A stretch of DNA of 64,000 nucleotides from CAZLFQ01 sp044229535 (GCA_044229535.1 JBGASU010000001.1:248001-312000); one strand, 5' to 3'. Positions 17,685 through 27,029 are shown, counted from the first letter of the stretch. Made by a program: numbers and translations. The notes: a model not told the origin generated them from the sequence alone.

Positions 17685-19586
17685 ATGTTAGAAGTACAAA
17701 AATTCATATCTTCTCTCCCAGAAAATGTTAAAAATCAATACAATGCAAAAGTTCGGAATCTTGAAAATCTTTCTAAAAGAACCCCTATAACTGAGCCGGT
17801 TCAAGAATTGATAACCCGTGAAATCGCAGCTTTTAAAAGGATAGTTGCAGAATATCATGATAAAGCTACTTCCAGTACAGCGTTGGGCCAATCTGATGAT
17901 TTTTCTAATTATCTTGGAGCTATAGATCCCGCTAAATATAGGCTAAATGATACTGTATTTAATGAAGTTAGAGAGTACGCCGACAATATATTAAGTACGC
18001 TTATGGATTCCAAATTTGGTAAGCTGATTGTAATCAAAATTGGAAATATAATGCTTCGGACAAACGATTTTTCAGATAAAATAAGATTTATAGGTAAGGT
18101 TGAAGAATCTGAATTAGGATTATCAAAAGAAAGTTTATTGTATTTTATTGATATTGCTGCTTGTAACTTTGAATATTTTGATTACTCCAAATGGGCGAAA
18201 GTATCTGATCAGGAACTAGAGCATCTCAGGATTGAAGCAAGTAAATTAAGTTTAGATATCTTGTATAAAGCCAAATCTTTTTGTGGCGAAATAACGCGGT
18301 CAGAATTTGATAAATTTAATAAAAAATTAAGCAAGAATAAAGCGGCAATGAAATGGTTGCCGCCAAAGAGAGTAGAAAGGTTGGCTCAAGAGGCGGGAGA
18401 TTTGGAAATTGCTAGAGATAGTATTTACGATACCCTGTGCTATTATTTGGATCAAATTAAAAAAACGCAGCATAAAATTAGATCTGATGCACAGATCGTT
18501 GATCTTGATCAATTAAATAGAACGATTATCTATAGCGTTACACAAATAAAGATGATCATGCTCAATAACCCAGAGCATATGATGGGGATATTACAAGATA
18601 GTAGTGATGATTTTAAATATATTTTAAGCTCGTTATATTCGATGCTTCCAGATGCCGATGAACTTATACCTATATTTATACGACTAACAGCTAAAGTTAT
18701 TGCTCAAGAGCAAAATTCCTTTGTAAAACAAGCTATGATGAGTTGTTTGAGGTCTTTTAATAATATCTCACGTTTCTTTCCTAGAGAAAATGAAGAAGAT
18801 CTGTTATTTCTCAGTAAATTTATGCACGAGTTTTTCTTACCATTTGAATTGAAAAATATTAAGCCGCAATTGCTTGAGTATTTTTCTCAAAATACTCTTG
18901 TCATAAAGATGTTGCCGTTCTTTAAAGATAGGTCTTATAGGGATATTATAATCAATTTATATAATACAGACCAAACAAAACTTAAGTCCATATTCGATAG
19001 ACAAACATTTGTATGTCTTAGTACTAATAGAGTTAGTGTTGGTATATTATTAGAATGGCCTAGTCATAAAATTAAAAGTATTGTGCCAATATTGGCTACA
19101 ATAAAGAAGCCACAAGGTAACGATGTATATAAGTTATCGAGATTATTTAACGAAAACCAAGAAGACTTTCAGGTAAAATTAAATAGCACTGTAATTGAGG
19201 CTTTGCAATGTGGTTACTGTACTTTATCAGAAGCTTTGTCAGTAAACAATGAAGCGAGAAGGGCAGTTATTTTTTCTAATAGGGTAATGAAAGCATGTAG
19301 GTTGGAGTGCTTGAAAATACCAGATCTACTACTTTTAAATATCAATGATTTAAGAAAGTTAACAAGCCATAATGCAATATTGGCAATGGAAAAAGGCGGG
19401 GCTAATTTTCAGGAATTATTTAAGTTATTGAGAGATGATCCCGAAAAATTTAAATTCATTACTTCTGCTGATTCAGGCATGAAGTATGTTGAGGGCAAGA
19501 GCTTTGCAGATCAATGCCAACGTTATGAAAGCTCAAAATCATATAAAAGAATCAACAGCACTCCAGCTAAGGGTATGGTTAGATAG
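17685..19586 (+). CDS. Large helical protein of unknown function
   Basis: I do not recognise this 633-residue protein. It has no signal peptide or obvious membrane segment and is rich in Lys, Glu, Leu and Ile, as expected for a mostly alpha-helical, solenoid-like cytoplasmic or secreted protein. Several Leu-rich helical stretches recur between residues 240 and 470, but no clean repeat unit could be defined by eye. The last 40 residues are basic and Ser-rich (SSKSYKRINSTPAKG), a composition common at the C-terminus of secreted effectors. It stands alone between a divergent EamA gene and a strong bidirectional terminator. Confidence 0.6.
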   Translation: MLEVQKFISSLPENVKNQYNAKVRNLENLSKRTPITEPVQELITREIAAFKRIVAEYHDKATSSTALGQSDDFSNYLGAIDPAKYRLNDTVFNEVREYADNILSTLMDSKFGKLIVIKIGNIMLRTNDFSDKIRFIGKVEESELGLSKESLLYFIDIAACNFEYFDYSKWAKVSDQELEHLRIEASKLSLDILYKAKSFCGEITRSEFDKFNKKLSKNKAAMKWLPPKRVERLAQEAGDLEIARDSIYDTLCYYLDQIKKTQHKIRSDAQIVDLDQLNRTIIYSVTQIKMIMLNNPEHMMGILQDSSDDFKYILSSLYSMLPDADELIPIFIRLTAKVIAQEQNSFVKQAMMSCLRSFNNISRFFPRENEEDLLFLSKFMHEFFLPFELKNIKPQLLEYFSQNTLVIKMLPFFKDRSYRDIIINLYNTDQTKLKSIFDRQTFVCLSTNRVSVGILLEWPSHKIKSIVPILATIKKPQGNDVYKLSRLFNENQEDFQVKLNSTVIEALQCGYCTLSEALSVNNEARRAVIFSNRVMKACRLECLKIPDLLLLNINDLRKLTSHNAILAMEKGGANFQELFKLLRDDPEKFKFITSADSGMKYVEGKSFADQCQRYESSKSYKRINSTPAKGMVR

Positions 19587-19640
19587 TTATATTTTTAGTT
19601 TTAATGAAACACCGTAAATGAAGGGTGAGTTATAAAAAAA

Positions 19641-19689
19641 AGAGCCAGCAATCATAGAGTTTTCTATGGCTTGGTTCTGGCTCTTTTTT
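19641..19689. terminator. Bidirectional rho-independent terminator
   Basis: AGAGCCAG (19641-19648) pairs with CTGGCTCT (19677-19684); an A run precedes and a T run follows the stem. It lies between the convergent genes ending at 19586 and 19702 and serves both. Confidence 0.85.
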
Positions 19690-19701
19690 CGTATGTGAAG
19701 T

Positions 19702-20094
19702 CTATTCAAAAGAACATGGATTTTCCATATCTATATATGGAAGCCATAATGTCATATCTGCAGAACTTGCAAAGTGAATGCCATTTAGTTCATGTACATC
19801 ATGTTGTGGTAATAACTTGCTTTCTACATTCACTGGAAAATAAATTTCATTTATTTTTATGAACTCATTTGTGATCGGATTACCTTGTACGACAGAATAA
19901 AGAAACGATGTTTCTAAATCAAATGTATCTGGATTATCAGATTCAGTAGAAGAATAAAAACATACACCTCCTGCTGCTTGAAATTCATTGCTAGATTCTA
20001 CATAAAAACGTTGGCTATTCAATTCAACGTATTTTTGTGATAGAGTTGCATCCCATTGGGTATAAAGTTTATTTGTATTCATAAATTTATCCAT
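19702..20094 (-). CDS. Small hypothetical protein
   Basis: The 130-residue protein is not recognised. It is soluble, acidic and rich in Ser, Glu and aromatic residues, with alternating hydrophobic positions that suggest beta structure. There is no signal peptide or membrane segment. A second ATG at 20082 (MNTNK) is an alternative start. It lies downstream of gltX on the same strand, behind a short intergenic region that carries three copies of a 9-base repeat. Confidence 0.55.
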   Translation of the reverse strand: MDKFMNTNKLYTQWDATLSQKYVELNSQRFYVESSNEFQAAGGVCFYSSTESDNPDTFDLETSFLYSVVQGNPITNEFIKINEIYFPVNVESKLLPQHDVHELNGIHFASSADMTLWLPYIDMENPCSFE

Positions 20095-20134
20095 TTTATA
20101 GTTAATATAAGTTTATGACGTGTACTATACACTG

Positions 20135-20163
20135 GTTATGTTAAAGTTATGTTAGTTATGTTA
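20135..20163. repeat. Three copies of GTTATGTTA in 29 bp
   Basis: Copies start at 20135, 20146 and 20155, giving spacings of 11 and 9 bp, about one helical turn. They lie between the gltX stop codon and the start of the small gene at 20094. A binding site array or a replication-slippage product are both possible. Confidence 0.5.
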
Positions 20164-20168
20164 AAGTT

Positions 20169-21485
20169 TTAGGATCTGCCCCCACCCAATCTAGCAACTA
20201 CCTTCTCACGCCCTAATATAGGTAGTAAATTTTTAAGCTCAGGGCCATTGTCCATTCCTGTTAAAGCTAAGCGAATTGGCATGAACAAGTCCTTACCAGA
20301 CCTACCAGTTTTAGATTTAATTGCCTGCACCCAAGTGTTCCAAGTGTCGTTATCCCATTCGCCAGAAGGGAGTAGGGTGCTTGTTGTTTTTGTGAATTCA
20401 GCATCTGTAATAACTGGGGTGAAATCTTCATTACAAATTTTCCACCATGTATCAACTTCTTTGATAGTTGTTAAATTCAATTTTACAGAACTCCAAAACT
20501 TCTCATCAATTTTTGGGTTGGTAAAATGTGGCTTTGCCATTTCGAATGGCATGTGGTGAATCAATTTTGAATTGATGCGTTGCAATTCTAGCAAATCATA
20601 GTTAGCAGGTGCTTTACCATATTTTTTCAAAGAAAATTCTTTGATTAATTCTTCGTGGCTTAATCTATATTCAAGTGGATCAGAGCTTCCTAATTTTGCT
20701 AAAAAGCTAAGGATTGCTAACGGATGAATACCAGCTTCACGAAGAGATGCGATATCAAACCCACCAAGGCGTTTTGATATTTCTCCTTCTTTAGTTTTTA
20801 ACAATGATAAATGCGCGAAATTTGGTGGAGTTGCGCCCAAAGCCTCGAACATTTGAATGTGAACTGCGCTATTACTGATATGATCTTCTCCGCGAATAAT
20901 ATTAGTAATCTTCAAGTCTATATCATCAACAACTGAGGCAATAGCATAGGTCATTGAGCCATCGCCACGGATTAATATTGGATCGCTGATATTCTTAGGA
21001 TCAAAATGCATATGCCCACGAATTCCATCTTCCCAGTTGATTTGTTTTTCGTTGACGAAAAATCTGTAATGAGGATTTTTCATTTGCGCTTTTTGCTCGT
21101 CAGTTAGCTTGAGTGCAGAACGATCATAAATAGGTGGGAGGTTTCTGCTGAGTAATGTTTTCTTTTTAACTTCCAATTCTTCAGCAGATTCGTTGCACGG
21201 ATATAGTCTGCCTGAGCTAATGTATTTTTTCTTTGCAGCCTCATGAAGATCTACGCGTTTAGATTGATAATGGATTTCATCCCAAGTTAAACCTAGCCAT
21301 TCCATATCACGCATTATAGCATCGACGTATTCTTGTTTAGATCTTTCTCTGTCTGTATCATCAATACGCAAAATAAACTTGCCATTATTAGCACGTGCAA
21401 ATAGCCAGTTGATAAGACAAGTCCTAATGTTGCCTACGTGTAGATAGCCAGTTGGGCTTGGTGCAAACCTTGTAATTACGCTCAT
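20169..21485 (-). CDS. gltX: Glutamyl-tRNA synthetase
   Basis: This 438-residue class I synthetase has the signature PSPTGYLHVGN (HIGH-box variant at residues 16-19) and the ISKRLGG variant of the KMSKS loop near residue 239. It charges tRNA-Glu with glutamate. The length is short for bacterial GluRS (about 470), and the family often has two copies in alphaproteobacteria, one of which may charge tRNA-Gln for later amidation; which paralogue this is cannot be told. It is divergent from the patatin gene. Confidence 0.93.
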   Translation of the reverse strand: MSVITRFAPSPTGYLHVGNIRTCLINWLFARANNGKFILRIDDTDRERSKQEYVDAIMRDMEWLGLTWDEIHYQSKRVDLHEAAKKKYISSGRLYPCNESAEELEVKKKTLLSRNLPPIYDRSALKLTDEQKAQMKNPHYRFFVNEKQINWEDGIRGHMHFDPKNISDPILIRGDGSMTYAIASVVDDIDLKITNIIRGEDHISNSAVHIQMFEALGATPPNFAHLSLLKTKEGEISKRLGGFDIASLREAGIHPLAILSFLAKLGSSDPLEYRLSHEELIKEFSLKKYGKAPANYDLLELQRINSKLIHHMPFEMAKPHFTNPKIDEKFWSSVKLNLTTIKEVDTWWKICNEDFTPVITDAEFTKTTSTLLPSGEWDNDTWNTWVQAIKSKTGRSGKDLFMPIRLALTGMDNGPELKNLLPILGREKVVARLGGGRS

Positions 21486-21588
21486 TCAATATCGCAAAAA
21501 TTTATTATGTGAGCCTAATATATCAATAAAATCTTTACTTTTAAAGGTGAAATAAGCAGAATAGGGATATAAAAGTGGTAATTTTAGA

Positions 21589-22524
21589 ATGAGAAAGCTT
21601 TTAGCGATTTGTTTGACGTTGTGTCTTATAGGGTGCGCTGCACCAAAGCGGTTAATTACACCGCCCGATAGGATGCCACCGCCAAGAGAGATTGGCAAAG
21701 TAAATGTAGCCCTTGCACTAGGTGGAGGTGGTAGTAAAGGATTTGTGCATCTTGGTGTACTAGAAGTCCTTGAAGAACATGGAATTCCAATCGATTTAAT
21801 TACAGGTACTAGTGCAGGGAGTATTATAGGTGCTCTATATGCTAACTATGCTGATACAAAGTTAGTTAAAGAGAATGTTCTTCGCGTTAAGAGTTTGGAT
21901 ATTTTAGATGTCTCTTTCTTCGATACCTTACACTTTTTTATAGATGTAAGAGGGCCAGTTCAAGGGTTGTCGCTTGAAGAATTTATAGTTAAAAATGTAA
22001 CAGTTATGAATATGGAAGATTTAAAAATTCCATTTGTTGCTGTAGCTACTGATCTTGAAAATGATAGGGCTGTAAGAATTTCCAGTGGGCCAGTTGCACT
22101 AGCGGTTAGAGCTTCAGCTTCTATTCCTCCAGTCTTTACACCTGTAAAAGAATACGGAATGTTTTTGGTCGATGGTGGTGTAGTAGAGCCAGTACCTGTT
22201 GCAACGGCAAAAGAATATAATCCAAAAGTTTTAATTTCTGTTGATATCAGTACGCCTGGTGATGATTTACCACTTAACAATATGTGGGATGTAACGAATA
22301 AATCTCTTTATGTAAGCTATTATGCGTTATCAAGAATGCAATCTACAAGTGCTGATATCAATATTCATCCAAACTTAAATGGGTTTGGAATGTTTGATGA
22401 TAGCAAAAATGAAAAATTATATGAAATAGGTAGAGCTGAGACTATAAAGTTGATGCCTCAAATTTTAGAGGTTTTAAAGAAAAAAGGCATTAAACCTAAA
22501 AAGAGAAGTTTTAAATTGCTATAG
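21589..22524 (+). CDS. Patatin-like phospholipase, predicted lipoprotein
   Basis: The 311-residue protein begins with a lipoprotein signal peptide ending LIGC (lipid-modified Cys16). The patatin domain has the oxyanion motif GGGGSKG (from residue 45), the nucleophile Ser75 in GTSAG and the catalytic aspartate near residue 194 in VDGG, so the Ser-Asp dyad is complete. It is expected to hydrolyse phospholipids or lysophospholipids at the periplasmic side of a membrane. Patatins are used as phospholipase effectors in rickettsiae, but this lipoprotein form resembles the RssA/YchK-like housekeeping type. Confidence 0.88.
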   Translation: MRKLLAICLTLCLIGCAAPKRLITPPDRMPPPREIGKVNVALALGGGGSKGFVHLGVLEVLEEHGIPIDLITGTSAGSIIGALYANYADTKLVKENVLRVKSLDILDVSFFDTLHFFIDVRGPVQGLSLEEFIVKNVTVMNMEDLKIPFVAVATDLENDRAVRISSGPVALAVRASASIPPVFTPVKEYGMFLVDGGVVEPVPVATAKEYNPKVLISVDISTPGDDLPLNNMWDVTNKSLYVSYYALSRMQSTSADINIHPNLNGFGMFDDSKNEKLYEIGRAETIKLMPQILEVLKKKGIKPKKRSFKLL

Positions 22525-22533
22525 CTTTCTAGC

Positions 22534-23049
22534 TTAAACTTTGTGGATGATATTAGTAACTACGCCCCAGATTACATTTTCAAGGCTGTTGGTAAGTTCG
22601 ATAGATCTATATCTAGGGTTTTCTGGAGTTAAAAAGAATTTTTGATTTTTTTGTGTTAATCGTTTTACTGTCAGATCACCATCTATTGAAGCTATGACTA
22701 TTTTGCCATTTTCTGGTTTTATACTTCTGTCTACTATCAATAGATCCCCATCATATATACCAGCATTCATCATTGCATCACCAGACATTCTTATAAAAAA
22801 TGTTGATGTTGGGTTTTTTACTAAATGATTATTTAAATCTATTTTTTTTATTGAATCGTCATTTTGTGGCGATGTAGTACTTGACGATATGGTGCAATTG
22901 TAAAATGGAAAAGAAGGTGAGGGATTTATGTTGCCACTCTCTAAGAAATTTTTCACTTGATCTAGGTAGTTTGCTGGTATTCTTACAACCTTTGTAGGTG
23001 AGTTGTATAAAGATTTTCTCCCAGCTCCTGCTCTTTTTCCGCCCCTCAT
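22534..23049 (-). CDS. S24-family (UmuD/LexA-like) self-cleaving regulator
   Basis: The 171-residue protein has a C-terminal S24 peptidase domain with catalytic Ser89 in MSGDAMMNAGI and Lys129 in LTVKRL, as in LexA, CI and UmuD. The N-terminus (GGKRAGAGRK, then TKVVRIPANYL) is not a helix-turn-helix but resembles the short DNA- or partner-binding head found in UmuD-like and plasmid-borne S24 proteins. No obvious Ala-Gly or Cys-Gly cleavage pair was found in the linker (residues 40-80). No umuC follows. No ribosome-binding site precedes the ATG, and perfect palindromes lie within 40 bp upstream, which suggests a leaderless, autoregulated gene. Confidence 0.75.
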   Translation of the reverse strand: MRGGKRAGAGRKSLYNSPTKVVRIPANYLDQVKNFLESGNINPSPSFPFYNCTISSSTTSPQNDDSIKKIDLNNHLVKNPTSTFFIRMSGDAMMNAGIYDGDLLIVDRSIKPENGKIVIASIDGDLTVKRLTQKNQKFFLTPENPRYRSIELTNSLENVIWGVVTNIIHKV

Positions 23050-23054
23050 ATAAT

Positions 23055-23084
23055 CTATTTTGAAATAGTTACATATTCAAATAT
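23055..23084. promoter_or_regulatory. Two operator-like palindromes before the S24 gene
   Basis: CTATTTTGAAATAG (23055-23068) and ATATTCAAATAT (23073-23084) are perfect inverted repeats with centres 17 bp apart, immediately upstream of the start codon at 23049. A third inverted repeat, CAATAGT...ACTATTG, follows at 23106-23125. They fit binding sites for a dimeric regulator, probably the adjacent S24 protein. Confidence 0.5.
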
Positions 23085-23177
23085 CCCATGAAAAAATGGT
23101 AAAGTCAATAGTTTAAAGACTATTGTGTCGAAAAGCAGGATGATATATTTTATACTGAGATGAAATTTTAATCGATC

Positions 23178-24266
23178 ATGCCCTATATTTTTAGCCTCTA
23201 TTTAGCTCGTCAATTCTTGTATTATTTCTTTGCAATACTATTGGTTGTAGCCTCAATAATACTACTGTTTGATGTAATAGAGCTGATGAGAATAATGCAT
23301 TCTAAAGCAGTTTCTTTGAGTGCAATTTTCCAGATGGCGATGCTCGAGAATTTATATCATGTCCAGAGAGTGATGCCATTTATAGCTTTAATAGCATCTG
23401 TCATGGTTTATTCCAAAATGACAAAAACTAATGAATTGATTGTTGCTAGGTCTATTGGCCTTTCTTCTTGGCAATTCATTTCTCCAGCATTAATTGCTAT
23501 ATTTTTATTTGGAGTGATTAATGTAACCATTCTCAATCCTGTAACCGTATACCTACTTACTAAGTATGAAAAGATAGAAGCATTGCACTTGAAGGGGCAT
23601 GCCAGCTTACTTGCATTATCACCAACTGGTTTATGGATAAGACAAATAGATATTCATGACCAAGAAAGCATACTTCATGCTTTGAGAGTTTCTCAAGATG
23701 AGCAAGAAATATTCGATATTACGTTTTATATGATCGACAACCAAGGTAAATTTCAAAAGCGTATAGATGCTGAAAGAGCTAGGCTAAAAGAAGGATATTG
23801 GGAAGTGAATAATGCGATTGTAACTAGAGAAAAACACGAAATTACAAAATATGACAATCTGAATATCCTAACAAACCTATCGTTCAAGCAAATTCAAGAA
23901 AGTGTTATACCACCAGAGACAATTTCTTTTTGGAAGCTGCCGAGATTTATAGATATTGCTGAGCAATCTGGTCTTTCAGCCATAAAACACAGGCTGTATT
24001 TATATAAAATTTTTATATCTCCAATATTTATAATATCTATGGTTTTGATAGGTGCAGCATTTGCTATGTCATTACCTAGAACTGGTAGAGTAGGTAAGCA
24101 AATGATGTTAGGAGTGATGGTGGGCTTTTTTATATATTTTTTATCAGATATGATATTTGCGTTCGGGCTAGCTAGTAAAATGCCTATGATCCTAGCTGCG
24201 TTTTCACCAACCGCACTTTGCTTAATGTTGGGTATATATCTCCAGCTACATATGGAAGATTCTTGA
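23178..24266 (+). CDS. lptG: LPS export system permease LptG
   Basis: The 362-residue protein is a YjgP/YjgQ-family permease with three N-terminal and three C-terminal membrane helices around a periplasmic beta-jellyroll domain (about residues 125-270). It partners with LptF and the LptB ATPase to extract lipopolysaccharide from the inner membrane. The opening (YIFSLYLARQFLYYF) and short C-terminal tail fit LptG better than LptF. No lptF is adjacent. Its presence supports an LPS-bearing outer membrane, consistent with the surface-sugar operon. Confidence 0.85.
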   Translation: MPYIFSLYLARQFLYYFFAILLVVASIILLFDVIELMRIMHSKAVSLSAIFQMAMLENLYHVQRVMPFIALIASVMVYSKMTKTNELIVARSIGLSSWQFISPALIAIFLFGVINVTILNPVTVYLLTKYEKIEALHLKGHASLLALSPTGLWIRQIDIHDQESILHALRVSQDEQEIFDITFYMIDNQGKFQKRIDAERARLKEGYWEVNNAIVTREKHEITKYDNLNILTNLSFKQIQESVIPPETISFWKLPRFIDIAEQSGLSAIKHRLYLYKIFISPIFIISMVLIGAAFAMSLPRTGRVGKQMMLGVMVGFFIYFLSDMIFAFGLASKMPMILAAFSPTALCLMLGIYLQLHMEDS

Positions 24267-24348
24267 GAATCGCTTTTAATGTTTGTTTTTTTGACATTTT
24301 TTAAGTTTTGATTTAATAATATCGATCTAACTTTTAAGGGTATTAATA

Positions 24349-24765
24349 ATGTCTAGAATACAAAGCATTGCACATGGAAACGGTCTTTTTAGTCTAAGGC
24401 TTGATGATGGCTCAGTTTTTCACATGGATGAAGGTGATGATCATAATAAATGTGATGAAGCTTGGTTTGGAAATGATGAGGAAGAAGAGGGGCTAGATAT
24501 AAAGTACATCAGCTATGATAAAGCTGTTGTGACAATAGAATTTCAAGATGATTCAATTCCTGTGTATATTTCAGTGCTACCAGATGGTAATTACGAATCT
24601 TGCCAAATAGATTATCTAAATGAAACTAACTCTGGCTGTAAAACTATTCAAAAAAATTCTGGTAATGCTGAATTTTTAGACTTTTTCATTAATAGTAAAG
24701 CATATGCATTAGGTGGATGTAGCCTTCTTGTTGAACATAAAGGATGCGCAGATTTTGTATACTAA
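24349..24765 (+). CDS. Acidic hypothetical protein
   Basis: The 138-residue protein is not recognised. It is strongly acidic (an NDEEEEG cluster near residue 45, predicted pI low) with seven cysteines and short hydrophobic beta-like strands. There is no signal peptide or membrane segment. It has its own 82-bp upstream region after lptG and ends just before a strong bidirectional terminator, so it is probably monocistronic or the last gene of the lptG unit. Confidence 0.55.
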   Translation: MSRIQSIAHGNGLFSLRLDDGSVFHMDEGDDHNKCDEAWFGNDEEEEGLDIKYISYDKAVVTIEFQDDSIPVYISVLPDGNYESCQIDYLNETNSGCKTIQKNSGNAEFLDFFINSKAYALGGCSLLVEHKGCADFVY

Positions 24766-24781
24766 AGTATTAATAAATTAG

Positions 24782-24819
24782 AAAAAGAGATGAATAATTA
24801 AGCATATTCATCTCTTTTT
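24782..24819. terminator. Bidirectional rho-independent terminator
   Basis: AAAAAGAGATGAATA pairs with TATTCATCTCTTTTT in a 15-bp perfect stem with an 8-base loop. It separates the convergent acidic hypothetical gene and hpf. Confidence 0.9.
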
Positions 24820-24830
24820 AATATCGAATT

Positions 24831-25415
24831 CTAATGTCCTTGGGGATTATCAACCCAAGCGATATTTCCGTCCTTACGATAGTAAACTTGGTTAATTCTG
24901 CCAGTTTTAGAATTGATGAACATAAGTGCTGGAACATCTAATAAATCCATTTTCATCACAGCATCACCAACTGTTAGTTTTTCTATTTTAATTTCCATCT
25001 CAGCGATAATAGCTGGGGCTTCTTGTTTGTGTGCAGCATCTTCACCATCGGCAAACGGTGACATAATGTATTTTGTAGCATCATAAAACGCGAGGCGCGC
25101 TTCTTTATCTTTTTGATGTTCTCTTATGCGGCTTTTGTATCTTCTTAATTGTTTTTCAATTTTAGCAAGTGCAGAATCGAAGCTTCTATAAGCGTCAGAA
25201 TCTTGACCATTTCCTTTTATAACAACTCCTGTACCAGTCCCTTCGTTAACCACAATTTCTGTTGTGAATAGATGATGCCTGTCTTTTGAGACGGAAACGT
25301 TAGCATTCACCGCATTTTCAAAGTATTTTGTTACATTGGTTTGGATGGCGCCTTCGATATGGGTACGAAATGCTTCGCCTAAATCCATGTGTTGTCCTGA
25401 TACTGTTATCTTCAT
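24831..25415 (-). CDS. hpf: Ribosome hibernation-promoting factor, long form
   Basis: The 194-residue protein has the N-terminal HPF/RaiA ribosome-binding domain (about residues 1-100) and the C-terminal dimerisation domain (VKRFxLxxxxxxEAMxxMxxLDxxFxxFxN-type pattern, here residues 136-190) that defines the long form able to drive 100S ribosome dimer formation. It lowers translation in stationary or starved cells. The start follows AGGAG. It sits alone between two convergent/codirectional units, downstream of the oligopeptide genes. Confidence 0.9.
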   Translation of the reverse strand: MKITVSGQHMDLGEAFRTHIEGAIQTNVTKYFENAVNANVSVSKDRHHLFTTEIVVNEGTGTGVVIKGNGQDSDAYRSFDSALAKIEKQLRRYKSRIREHQKDKEARLAFYDATKYIMSPFADGEDAAHKQEAPAIIAEMEIKIEKLTVGDAVMKMDLLDVPALMFINSKTGRINQVYYRKDGNIAWVDNPQGH

Positions 25416-25466
25416 TTTATTCTCCTAATACATACCTAAAGTAAGATAATAAAAAATTACACAATG

Positions 25467-27029
25467 TCACGCAATTTGTTTAAGTATTTCTTTGGGTTGA
25501 CCAACTTTTGTAATCTTTCCTTCTTGAATTATAGCTACTCTGTGGCTCATTGCATTGATTACAGCTAAATCATGACTTATTAAAATATAAGATAGTTCAT
25601 ATTTTTTCTGGAGATCTGATAATAATTTTAAAACAGATTTCTGAATTGCTTTATCTAGAGCTGAAGTAGGCTCATCTAAAATGAGGAGCTTTGGATTTAA
25701 AACCAGCGCGCGTGCTATTGCCACTCTTTGTCTTTGGCCGCCAGACAATTCATGCGGGTATCTAGTGGCAAGGTTAATTGGAAGTTCAACGTCTTTTAAA
25801 GCATTTTTGACTGCAACATCAAGCTCATTTTCATTATATACTTTTTGAGCAATAGGTCCTTCTGATATTATTTCTTCAACGGTCATTCTAGGGTTTAAAG
25901 AATCAAAAGGGTCTTGAAATACGATCTGTATTTCTTTTCTTAATGGATTGAGCCTTTTACCTTTCCATAAATCAATTCTATTACCATCAAAAGTTATCTC
26001 TCCTTTTGAGCGTATTAATCTTAGAATAGACATTGCTAACGTGGTTTTACCAGAGCCGCTTCCGCCTATAATTCCAAGGGTTTCCCCTTTTTTTAGATCT
26101 AGATTTATATCAAATAAAATTTGTTTATCGAATTTACTAGAACCAAAAAGACCTATACTGCTTTTAGCTATGACAGAAAGATTTTTCACATCCAAAATAG
26201 ACGCAGCATTCTTTCCAATTTTTACAACATTTCGTTCGGGTTCTGATTCGATAAGGAATTTTGTATATTGGTGTTTTGGATGTTGGAATACTTCATCTAC
26301 TGTTCCTTGTTCTATAATTTTTCCTTGCTTCATTACGCATAGGTAATCTGCATTTTTTCGAACTATAGATAGATCATGTGTTATAAGAAGCATTGACACT
26401 TTACATTCCGCTTGAATCTTTTTTAAAAGATCCATTATTTGTTTTGCGACTAGTGCATCTATTGCGGTTGTCGGTTCATCAGCTATTATTAGGTCTGGGT
26501 TATTGGCGATGGCGATTGCAATCATTATTCTTTGACGCTGCCCACCACTAAGCTGATGAGGGTATAAATCTAATTTATCTTTGAATTGTGGCATCTCTAC
26601 CAATGAAAGCAATTCCTTAACTCTTTGCCAAATTGATGCTTTTGGAATGTATGAGTTATGAAGAGAGATAGATTCAAAAATTTGCTCTCCAATAGTGTGC
26701 AAAGGATTAAGAGCAGTCATTGGTTCTTGGAATATCATTCCAACTTTATTGCCACGAACTTTTAAAAGTTCTTCATTTGTTAGTTGAAGTAAATCTGTAT
26801 CGCCGAGTAATATCTTACCAGAGATTTTTACTTTATTTTCAGGTAACAACTTTGTAATCGATAATCCTGTTATAGTTTTACCAGAGCCGCTTTCTCCTAC
26901 CAAAGCAACTGTTTGTCCTTTCGGGATAGTAAAAGATATTTTATTTACAATTTTTTTATAAGAGCCATCGGGATTGCAGAATTCGATGGACACATTTTTT
27001 AATTCTATTCCGCTGATTTTGCCCACCAT
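25467..27029 (-). CDS. yejF: Oligopeptide/microcin C-type ABC transporter ATPase with two nucleotide-binding domains (YejF-like)
   Basis: The 520-residue protein contains two complete ABC ATPase domains in one chain. The first has GESGSGKT and LSGGQRQRIMIA; the second has GGSGSGKT and LSGGQRQRVAIA, each with a Walker B ILDEPT or IADEPT. This tandem layout matches YejF, the ATPase of the YejABEF peptide importer. It overlaps the 3' end of the binding-protein gene by 25 bp and has a ribosome-binding site (AGGGAA) inside it, so the two are co-translated. The permease genes that normally lie between them are missing here. Confidence 0.88.
   Translation of the reverse strand: MVGKISGIELKNVSIEFCNPDGSYKKIVNKISFTIPKGQTVALVGESGSGKTITGLSITKLLPENKVKISGKILLGDTDLLQLTNEELLKVRGNKVGMIFQEPMTALNPLHTIGEQIFESISLHNSYIPKASIWQRVKELLSLVEMPQFKDKLDLYPHQLSGGQRQRIMIAIAIANNPDLIIADEPTTAIDALVAKQIMDLLKKIQAECKVSMLLITHDLSIVRKNADYLCVMKQGKIIEQGTVDEVFQHPKHQYTKFLIESEPERNVVKIGKNAASILDVKNLSVIAKSSIGLFGSSKFDKQILFDINLDLKKGETLGIIGGSGSGKTTLAMSILRLIRSKGEITFDGNRIDLWKGKRLNPLRKEIQIVFQDPFDSLNPRMTVEEIISEGPIAQKVYNENELDVAVKNALKDVELPINLATRYPHELSGGQRQRVAIARALVLNPKLLILDEPTSALDKAIQKSVLKLLSDLQKKYELSYILISHDLAVINAMSHRVAIIQEGKITKVGQPKEILKQIA

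Noticed and set aside
24301..24322. TTAA...TTAA pair upstream of the acidic hypothetical gene
   Set aside because: The spacing is eight rather than seven bases, which does not fit the CtrA consensus.
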